Assembly (NCBI GenBank): GCA_016296655.1
Contig: JAEDIW010000043.1
Location: 1-20,809 of the forward strand
Reading direction: 5' to 3'
DNA: 20,809 nucleotides
From: Treponema sp.
Lineage (GTDB): Bacteria; Spirochaetota; Spirochaetia; Treponematales; Treponemataceae
Shown: positions 15,081-20,809 of the stretch, piece after piece
How positions within the stretch are numbered: the first letter of the stretch is position 1
How the letters are laid out: the number at the start of each line of letters is the position of its first letter
Position numbers and translations under genes: made by a program
Notes under the pieces: generated by a model
What the model saw: only the letters and a program-made list of their open reading frames with translations
What the model was told of the DNA's origin: nothing
Databases searched by the model: none

Positions 15081-16043
15081 ATGCAGGGAACTGTTTTAGG
15101 CGGAACAAACAATACATTTTCAGTTGAATGTGAAGACGGTGTTACCCGTTTGTGTTCAATAAAAGGCAAGCAGCTAAAAAGTGATACTCGTTATTATAAT
15201 CCTTTGGCTCCAGGCGATGTCGTAAAAGTTGAAAAAGATGTGCTTGATGAAGAAAAAGGTCAGATTCTTGAACTTATCCCAAGAAAAAATGCTTTTTTAC
15301 GCTGGAATGTAAAAGGTCGTACGCCTCAGCTTCTGGCAGCAAATCTGGACTATCTGCTCCTGGTAACTACGCCGGATGAGCCTCCGTTCAGACCCCGCTT
15401 TATTGATCGTGAACTTGCACAGGCAGAATATCAGAATCTGGAACCTGTAATTGTGTGCAATAAATATGATTTGCCGGCTGCTTGCGATGCTGATTTTCAA
15501 AACCGTCTTTCAATTTGGGAAAGTCTTGGCTACAGGGTTCTGAGGATTTCTGCAAAGTCTGGCGAAGGCCTTACTGAACTTGCTGAACTCATAAAGGACA
15601 AAACCTGTGCGCTTGTGGGACAGTCAGGAATCGGCAAATCCAGCCTGGTTAATGTTCTTGACAACACTTGTGTTTTAAAGACTGGCAGCTTGTCTCAGAA
15701 ATACGGACGTGGCCAGCATACTACAACAAAGGGAACTTTACTGCGTCTGCAGATTACAGAATCTTTGATGGGCGGTCTGAAAAATGCTGTTACATCTATA
15801 ATCGACACTCCTGGAATCAGGCGTTTTGTCCTTAATGACATAGAAGCTGAAGAGCTTGCACTTTATTTCAGGGAATTTAAGCCGCTCGTAGGAAAATGTT
15901 CGTTTGGAATGTCATGCAAACACGTAACGGAACCTGGCTGCAAAATCCTTGAAGCAGTTCATGCAGGCGTTATAAGTGAAGAACGCTATGAAAGCTGGCT
16001 TAGAATTCAGGAAGAAATAAAAACTGGTGGCTGGAAAGACTGA
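15081..16043 (+). CDS. rsgA: Ribosome small-subunit-dependent GTPase A
   Basis: A 320-residue GTPase that helps late maturation of the 30S ribosomal subunit. An N-terminal OB-fold (about 1-68) is followed by a circularly permuted GTPase domain, in order G4 NKYD (127-130), G5-like SAKSGEG (157-163), G1 GQSGIGKSS (180-188), switch I GRGQHTTT (209-216) and G3 DTPG (242-245). A zinc finger follows with Cys273, Cys279, His281 and Cys287 (CKHVTEPGC). All signature elements are intact. The ATG has no Shine-Dalgarno; AT-rich -10-like sequence (TATACC, 15066-15071) ends nine nt before it, with TTGAAT (15045-15050) upstream at a short spacing, so a leaderless transcript is possible. mutS2 follows 29 nt later, probably in the same operon. 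Confidence 0.95.
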   Translation: MQGTVLGGTNNTFSVECEDGVTRLCSIKGKQLKSDTRYYNPLAPGDVVKVEKDVLDEEKGQILELIPRKNAFLRWNVKGRTPQLLAANLDYLLLVTTPDEPPFRPRFIDRELAQAEYQNLEPVIVCNKYDLPAACDADFQNRLSIWESLGYRVLRISAKSGEGLTELAELIKDKTCALVGQSGIGKSSLVNVLDNTCVLKTGSLSQKYGRGQHTTTKGTLLRLQITESLMGGLKNAVTSIIDTPGIRRFVLNDIEAEELALYFREFKPLVGKCSFGMSCKHVTEPGCKILEAVHAGVISEERYESWLRIQEEIKTGGWKD

Positions 16044-16072
16044 TTTTTTCAAATTTCATGTATTAAAAATAA

Positions 16073-18631
16073 ATGAACAGAAGAACACTTACAGAATTAG
16101 ATTATTTTCGTATCCGCGATGAAATTGCCGGAAATTGCGTAAGCGAAGAAGGCAAATCACTTTTAGAAAAATATGAACCTCTGACAGATGTAAAAAGAAT
16201 TGATGAGGCTAAAGCGCTTGGCAAAGAATGGCTGAGTTTTCTTTTAAGTTCTAAAAATTCTGCACTGACTTCGTGGCCTCCAATTCATCAGATTTTGCCG
16301 GTTTTGAAAACCGAAGGCTCTACGTTGCTTCAGGAGCAGATTTTTGCACTGCTTTTGTTTATAAATGCAAAGGAAAATGCAGAATTTGCCATTGAAAATG
16401 CAAAAGAAGATTTAAAACTTGAAAAACTTTATGAACTGGCTCAAACCTTGCCGGATTTTACTGAAGCTAAAAACGAAATTTCAAGAATCCTTGATGACTC
16501 TGGTCAGCTGAAAGATTTGCCACAGTTAAGGGAAATACGTGGTAAAATTGCAGCCTGCAAACGCGAAATTACCGTTTTGATGAAAAAATACACGGCAGAT
16601 TCTTCTCTTGCAGATGCGCTGGAGTCAAATGTTCCTGCATTCAGGGCAGACAGACAGGTACTGGCTGTAAAATCAAGCAGAAGAGCTGCTGTAAAGGGAA
16701 TTATCCATGAGATGTCAGCGAGTGGTCAGACTGTTTACATTGAACCTGAAGATGTAGTTCGCAAGAATAATGAACTTATTCAGGAGGAATTCCATCTTCA
16801 GCAGGAAATCCGCATGATTTTTCATGAATTGACTGCAAAACTGCGTCCAATGCAATGGCTTTTTGCAAAGGCACTGCCAGTAATGATAAAACTTGATACA
16901 ACTTGCGCTGGTGCAAAATGGGGAAAACAGAACCGCTGTAATTATGTTTTTAATTGCAAAATAATAGAAGAAACTTTACAGGAAGAACCCCTTCTTTTGC
17001 TGCAGGCAAGGCATCCGCTTTTGGGAGAAAAGGCAGTGCCTGTTGACATCAGGTTCATGCCAGGCAAGAGAATCCTGATTATTACAGGTCCTAACACTGG
17101 CGGAAAAACAGTAACCTTAAAGACAATTGCGCTTTTTGCAATGCTGAATCAGACTGGTTTTCCAGTGCCTGCAGCCGAAGGTTCCAGACTGCCGGTTTTT
17201 TCCAATGTGTTTGCAGATATAGGCGATTCGCAGTCGCTTGATCAGTCGCTTTCAACATTTTCAGGGCATATGAAAAACATTGCTTCTGCAGTCAACGGGG
17301 CTGACAAAAATTCCCTGGTTTTGCTGGACGAACTTGGCAGTGGAACTGACCCTTTAGAAGGCGGAGCCATTGCAATGGCTGTTCTGGACACTTTGATTGA
17401 GCGCAAGGCTTTTGTTTTGTGTACGACTCATCACGGAATTTTAAAAAATTACGGATATACGCATGAAAGCTGCATAAATGCAAGTGTTGAATTTGACAAT
17501 ACAACGCTGTCGCCTACATATCATTTGAGCATGGGCATTCCTGGAGAAAGCCGTGCGCTTGATATTGCCAGACGTTCAGGGCTTTCCGGAAAAATCTGCA
17601 ATGCTGCAAAAGGCTACATTGCAAACGAACAGGCTGATGTATCTTCCCTCATAAAAGGGCTGTCTGCAAAACATGCCGAACTTTCGCGTATTCAGAAGGA
17701 AATGGCATTAAGGGAAAAGGAACTTGCGGATTTGCGCAGGAAAACCGACCTGCATGAACTAAAACTTCGCCAGAAAGAAATGGATTTGCAGAAGGCTGGA
17801 CACAGGGATTCTCAGAAATTCCTTTTGGAAAGCAGAAAAATGCTTGAAAATCTTGTCCGTGAATTAAAGGAAGGCGAAGTTACCCGTGAAAAAACTCTGA
17901 AAGTTAAGGCTTTTATAAAGGAGATTCAAGATTCTGTTGAACAGGCCGGTCAGAAAGTTGAGCAGGACGAAGAAAATCTGGTAAAGGATATGGCTGTAAA
18001 GGAAGCCCTGATAAAACAGATTGAAGAAAGCAAAAAGCAGAAAAAAACTGCTAAAAAACGCCTGAAAAATTCTGAAGCATTGGCTCTTGCCCAAAGCCTG
18101 GCATCTTCTGAGGAAACTGCGTCAAAACCTGTACAGAAGCTGGAATTCAAATCAGGTGCGCAGGTGCTTGTAGGCAGTTCAAAACGGCAGGGAACTTTGA
18201 TACGGCTTGAAAAAAAAGGCATGTGGAGTGTTCAGATTGGCAGTATAAAAATGAATGTTAATCAAAAAAACATGATTCTAATTGCTCAGGACGAAAATTC
18301 AAAACTGTCGCAGCCTGAAATTACTCTGGATTTGGCAGATTCACAAAAAATCAATGTTGACGATTCAAAATTCCCAGGAAGCAGGCCTATGTTTGAACTG
18401 AGACTTTTGGGAATGCGTGTTGATGAAGCTCTGAAAATGTTAGAACGGCAGCTGGATTTGTGTACGCTGCATAATTTCCCTAAGTTCAGCATTATTCATG
18501 GCAAAGGAACGGGAGTTTTGCAGCAGGCTGTTCAGGATTATCTGTCGCATTATCCTGGAATAGCGAATTTTTCTTTTGCTCCTCCAGAAGACGGTGGCAC
18601 TGGAAAAACCTATGTTGAACTTGCCGTCTGA
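16073..18631 (+). CDS. mutS2: MutS2 family ATPase with C-terminal Smr domain
   Basis: An 852-residue protein with a MutS-type core and clamp (about 1-320), an ABC-type ATPase with Walker A GPNTGGKT (about 339-346), GDSQSLDQSLSTFSGH signature region and Walker B LVLLDELGSGTD (about 416-427), a long charged coiled coil (about 520-680), a KOW-like segment and a C-terminal Smr domain (about 770-852) with IIHGKGTG. MutS2 was described as a suppressor of homologous recombination; in Bacillus it also acts on collided ribosomes (RqcU). The Smr LDLRG box reads FELRLLG here, with Asp to Glu and two extra residues, so nuclease activity is uncertain. There is no Shine-Dalgarno; TATTAA (16061-16066) lies six nt before the ATG. 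The neighbouring rsgA fits a ribosome-linked role. Confidence 0.94.
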   Translation: MNRRTLTELDYFRIRDEIAGNCVSEEGKSLLEKYEPLTDVKRIDEAKALGKEWLSFLLSSKNSALTSWPPIHQILPVLKTEGSTLLQEQIFALLLFINAKENAEFAIENAKEDLKLEKLYELAQTLPDFTEAKNEISRILDDSGQLKDLPQLREIRGKIAACKREITVLMKKYTADSSLADALESNVPAFRADRQVLAVKSSRRAAVKGIIHEMSASGQTVYIEPEDVVRKNNELIQEEFHLQQEIRMIFHELTAKLRPMQWLFAKALPVMIKLDTTCAGAKWGKQNRCNYVFNCKIIEETLQEEPLLLLQARHPLLGEKAVPVDIRFMPGKRILIITGPNTGGKTVTLKTIALFAMLNQTGFPVPAAEGSRLPVFSNVFADIGDSQSLDQSLSTFSGHMKNIASAVNGADKNSLVLLDELGSGTDPLEGGAIAMAVLDTLIERKAFVLCTTHHGILKNYGYTHESCINASVEFDNTTLSPTYHLSMGIPGESRALDIARRSGLSGKICNAAKGYIANEQADVSSLIKGLSAKHAELSRIQKEMALREKELADLRRKTDLHELKLRQKEMDLQKAGHRDSQKFLLESRKMLENLVRELKEGEVTREKTLKVKAFIKEIQDSVEQAGQKVEQDEENLVKDMAVKEALIKQIEESKKQKKTAKKRLKNSEALALAQSLASSEETASKPVQKLEFKSGAQVLVGSSKRQGTLIRLEKKGMWSVQIGSIKMNVNQKNMILIAQDENSKLSQPEITLDLADSQKINVDDSKFPGSRPMFELRLLGMRVDEALKMLERQLDLCTLHNFPKFSIIHGKGTGVLQQAVQDYLSHYPGIANFSFAPPEDGGTGKTYVELAV

Positions 18632-18651
18632 TTTTCAATGATTTCTTTTAC

Positions 18652-18699
18652 TTGACAGTTCGCGTAATTTTATACATATTAGATACATAATTATTCATT
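18652..18699 (+). promoter_or_regulatory. argR promoter with candidate ARG box
   Basis: A perfect -35 TTGACA (18652-18657) and -10 CATATT (18675-18680) are 17 nt apart. At the predicted start of transcription lies TACAT-AATT-ATTCA (18684-18697): its right half matches the ATTCA of the ArgR operator consensus and its left half 3 of 5 positions. Its place over the start site suits autorepression. Confidence 0.5.
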
Positions 18700-18759
18700 T
18701 TTAGGAGTCCTGAAAGAGTTGAAATTTTGGGGGCATCCTTAAAAACAGGGTTAGTACAA

Positions 18760-19230
18760 TTGAAAGAACGTCTGACGCGATTAAAAAGTATTCGCAAATT
18801 CATAAAAAATTACCGCATTGAAAGTCAGGAAGCACTTTTGGGGTATCTTCAGAAAGAAGGCTTTGAAGTTACGCAGGCAACTCTTTCTAGAGATTTAAAA
18901 CTTTTGAAAGTTGGTAAAGTTTCTGACGGACATTCCGGCTACGTTTATGCTTTGCCGGGCGAAGATGAAAGACAGGACAGTGAGCAGATTTTTGTTCAGG
19001 ATTTTTTGCGCGGCTATATCAGCATAGAATATAATGCTCCAATCGTAGTAATAAAAACTTTCCCAGGACATGCAGATTCTGTTTCCAACGCACTGGACAG
19101 CCTCAACATTGAAGAACTTTTGGGGACTATTGCCGGTGAAAACTGTATTTTCGGCTGTCTGAGAGAAGGCGTAAGTGGTGAACAGTTTCTGCAGGCTCTG
19201 AAATTAAAAATTCCAGAAATCGAAGAATAG
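18760..19230 (+). CDS. argR: Arginine repressor
   Basis: A 156-residue hexameric transcription regulator that uses arginine as co-repressor. The N-terminal winged helix (about 3-65) holds SQEALLGYLQ and the recognition segment VTQATLSRDL (37-46). The C-terminal oligomerisation domain (about 78-150) has PGHADSV (102-108) and GTIAGENC (122-129). The usual Asp-Asp of GTIAGDD, which contacts arginine, is Glu127-Asn128, so the ligand response may differ. No ATG is available. The TTG at 18760 is chosen because it gives the family's usual length and an AGGG motif lies nine nt upstream; a TTG at 18727 would add 11 residues. It has its own promoter and converges with the TatD gene 24 nt away. Confidence 0.88.
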   Translation: MKERLTRLKSIRKFIKNYRIESQEALLGYLQKEGFEVTQATLSRDLKLLKVGKVSDGHSGYVYALPGEDERQDSEQIFVQDFLRGYISIEYNAPIVVIKTFPGHADSVSNALDSLNIEELLGTIAGENCIFGCLREGVSGEQFLQALKLKIPEIEE

Positions 19231-19254
19231 TTTTTTTGCAGCTGAATGACGAAC

Positions 19255-20142
19255 TTACTGAATTTTGAACAGTCGTCTGCAATTTTCATCAACCAGAAGG
19301 CTTAGCTGTTCGGCTGAAATGCCACGCATCTGGGCAATATAATTGTAAGTATGGCAGATGTTGTTCGGAGTATTCTGTGTACCGCGCAGTGGAACTGGCG
19401 ACAGATATGGGGCATCGGTTTCCAGCAGAAGACGGTTTTCTGGGATGCTGTTGATAAGCTTTTTCATTTCTTCGAGTTTTGATTTTTTCGTGTAGGTGAC
19501 GGCTCCTCCCAAAGCAATGTACCAGCCGCGTTCTAGAAATTTCTGTGCACAATCAAGATTATAGGAATAGCAGTGGATTATTCCGTTGTGCCAGTTTATT
19601 TTGTCAAGGCATTCAAGAGTGTCTTCAAATGCGTCGCGGCTGTGGACTATTACAGGAAAATTCAATTTTTTTGCAAGTTCCAGCTGCATGCAGAAAAGTT
19701 CCTTTTCTCCTTCAATAATGCTGCTGTCAAAGTCCTGCTGAGAGCGGTGGTCAACTCCCGAAGGATTCCAGTGATGGTCAATCCCACATTCTCCTATGGC
19801 TGCAATTTTTTTGAACAGCGGATTTTCTGATGAAAGTGCGCTTTGAATAATTTTTTCAAGCTGAGCAATGCCGTTAAACCTGTCTTTTATTTCTTCAGGT
19901 GAAGGCCAGATTCCTGCAGAAAAATAAACTGCATTTAAAATTTGCTGACGATATGACGAGTCTTGAACAGAATTTATGGCATCCTGCATGATTTGCTGAC
20001 GTTCTGCAAGGTCTCTGCTTTTAGTTCCTATGTCCAGGGCAAAAAAAACTTTGTTTTCTGCCATTTTTTCCAGTTCGCTGTTTCCTGAAAATCCGCAGTT
20101 TGTAACCATGTGGTGAAAATGAAAATGTGTGTCTGAAAACAT
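19255..20142 (-). CDS. tatD: TatD family metal-dependent hydrolase (DNase-like)
   Basis: A 295-residue TIM-barrel metallohydrolase of the TatD family, whose members act as 3'-5' exonucleases or deoxyribonucleases and, in some bacteria, in D-amino acid or quality-control roles. Metal ligands are visible in order: DTHFHFH (4-10), the Glu of GECGID (about 117), the His of VIVHSR, the His of IHCYS and the Asp of LLETDAPYLSP. The region around 45-80 is slightly longer than in typical 255-265-residue members. There is no usable Shine-Dalgarno: AAGGA lies one nt from the ATG. A -10 TAAAAT six nt before the ATG implies a leaderless transcript. The gene is a single unit. Confidence 0.9.
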   Translation of the reverse strand: MFSDTHFHFHHMVTNCGFSGNSELEKMAENKVFFALDIGTKSRDLAERQQIMQDAINSVQDSSYRQQILNAVYFSAGIWPSPEEIKDRFNGIAQLEKIIQSALSSENPLFKKIAAIGECGIDHHWNPSGVDHRSQQDFDSSIIEGEKELFCMQLELAKKLNFPVIVHSRDAFEDTLECLDKINWHNGIIHCYSYNLDCAQKFLERGWYIALGGAVTYTKKSKLEEMKKLINSIPENRLLLETDAPYLSPVPLRGTQNTPNNICHTYNYIAQMRGISAEQLSLLVDENCRRLFKIQ

Positions 20143-20148
20143 GTCCTT

Positions 20149-20177
20149 ATTTTAGTAACTGTTGAACTTCTTGTCGA
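20149..20177 (-). promoter_or_regulatory. Promoter of the tatD-like gene
   Basis: On the minus strand -35 TCGACA (20172-20177) and -10 TAAAAT (20149-20154) are exactly 17 nt apart. The -35 is identical to that of lepB, with the same spacing. The ATG begins seven nt after the -10, so the transcript would start at or next to the start codon. Confidence 0.55.
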
Positions 20178-20361
20178 GATTTTGCGGATTTTTTTATGCT
20201 TTCTGTGTACGGGGCTTTTTTAATTGGCTATGGCCGTAAAAAGTTTTGCCAGACGAAAGAAATTTTTTACAAAATGAAAAATAGACCTATGTTAATAGAA
20301 GTTACTGGCACGCTGGAAGAGAAATATCGTGAATCTATTTCAGGGTAAATAATAAAATTGT

Positions 20362-20367
20362 TATAAT
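20362..20367 (+). promoter_or_regulatory. Candidate -10 element for the right-edge gene
   Basis: A perfect TATAAT in AT-rich DNA; the best -35 at a suitable distance (TTTCAG, 18 nt) is weak. Transcription from here would place repeat copy 2 inside a leader of about 255 nt before the GTG at 20630. Confidence 0.3.
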
Positions 20368-20396
20368 ATAATAGGTTCAATTTCGAGTTTCTCTCG

Positions 20397-20524
20397 TGGC
20401 AAGGATAGTAGGGGCACCAAAGGTGGCCACTGGACTGAGCGAAGCGAGGGAAGCGGCTGGAGCGATAGCGGAACCCCGGATAGCCTGTTTTTTGCGAAGC
20501 AAAAAGCCACCCAAAGAATAAAAA
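20397..20524 (+). repeat. Intergenic repeat, copy 2 (upstream of the right-edge gene)
   Basis: Shares with copy 1 (14916-15020) the core at 20458-20488, the leading GGATAG and the trailing AATAAAAAT. It folds well: GGTGGC (20422-20427) pairs with GCCACC (20506-20511), closing over an inner hairpin TTTTTGC-GAA-GCAAAAA (20489-20505) and a GGCT/AGCC pairing. The rest of 20143-20629 holds the tatD promoter, the -10 element above and a ribosome binding site, but no gene I can support. Confidence 0.65.
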
Positions 20525-20629
20525 TTTAAAACTCGACATTTGTCCTAATAGATAACCGGATGGGGATTTATTCCTAATTGCAGACCATCCGATATAAAAA
20601 TAATTTTTGCTAAAAAGGAGAAAATTTTT

Positions 20630-20809
20630 GTGGTTAGAACTTTTTGTTTTTCTAAAAATGTAGTAGGTCAAAATTGGGGTGTCAAGGAACAAGCAGATAA
20701 CCTTGTACGGCAGCTCCGAGAAGCATTATCTGACACAGATAACTTTAAGGTGACCGATAATGTCGTAATGTGGAAAGGTCATACAATCAAGGTTTTTTTC
20801 ACAGAAAAC
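20630..20809 (+). CDS. 5' part of an unrecognised protein gene, running off the window
   Basis: An open frame of 60 codons from GTG to the window end without a stop. AGGAG (20616-20620) lies nine nt before the GTG, a normal ribosome binding site; the nearby TTG at 20628 opens a frame that stops after 11 codons. The product begins VVRTFCFSKN and contains a polar helix (EQADNLVRQLREAL, about 20-33) and a beta-like end (MWKGHTIKVFF). I do not recognise the family and the visible part carries no catalytic motif. It has no membrane segment or signal peptide. It stands alone beyond a repeat-rich intergenic region, a setting in which accessory genes are common, but nothing here shows what it does. 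Confidence 0.6.
   Translation, partial: MVRTFCFSKNVVGQNWGVKEQADNLVRQLREALSDTDNFKVTDNVVMWKGHTIKVFFTEN

Noticed and set aside
20196..20348. A 50-codon plus-strand frame whose second half, from an internal ATG at 20274, reads like a plausible small protein (MKNRPMLIEVTGTLEEKYRE).
   Set aside because: No Shine-Dalgarno or promoter before either ATG and no family recognised; it could be a gene remnant, but the sequence alone does not support it.
20267..20692. A 141-codon minus-strand frame at the right edge.
   Set aside because: It is antisense to the repeat element and to the better supported GTG-started gene, has no ribosome binding site and a repeat-derived composition.

Overview
The window reads as ordinary chromosome of a spirochaete, most likely a host-associated Treponema (rumen, gut or oral type) rather than T. 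pallidum. The basis is the overall protein style (a DUF115/Maf-like protein, an HD-GYP protein, a class II aldolase typical of treponemes), AT-rich intergenic DNA and the dense two-strand layout. No single marker proves the genus. I see no tRNA, rRNA, CRISPR array or complete mobile element.

Left edge (1-1658): bases 1-55 look like the terminal inverted repeat of an IS3-type insertion sequence whose body lies outside the window. It abuts, and supplies the stop codon of, a minus-strand HD-GYP gene with several replaced metal-site residues. A gene-free stretch (1282-1658) holds the HD-GYP promoter, an inverted repeat and the terminator of the next operon.

Cell-envelope block (1659-11067): a tightly overlapping minus-strand operon, signal peptidase I (lepB) > class B penicillin-binding protein with a PASTA domain > DUF115 protein, diverges from a plus-strand set: LysM/M23 endopeptidase, a small zinc-ribbon protein, and a secreted beta-propeller protein with a C-terminal NodB fold that has lost all its metal ligands. 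A convergent D-Ala-D-Ala carboxypeptidase closes the block. Together these make, trim or cut peptidoglycan and process exported proteins.

Metabolic block (11068-14756): a purine-type NCS2 permease with a long, possibly attenuated leader and a strong terminator, a HAD phosphatase, and class II fructose-bisphosphate aldolase with a hairpin-rich 3' region.

Information-processing block (14757-20142): a hairpin- and repeat-rich intergenic region, then rsgA and mutS2 (both linked to ribosome function in other bacteria), argR with a candidate autoregulatory site, and a convergent TatD-family hydrolase.

Right edge (20143-20809): a second copy of an intergenic repeat family also seen upstream of rsgA, then the first 60 codons of an unrecognised gene that runs out of the window.

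The most noteworthy cross-cutting signal is that about half of the genes lack a Shine-Dalgarno sequence and instead carry a -10-like hexamer 4-9 nt before the start codon. Two of them (lepB, tatD) also share an identical TCGACA -35 box at exactly 17 nt spacing. This suggests leaderless transcripts. I did not find a clear new multi-gene system; the unfinished right-hand gene is the only candidate for accessory content.
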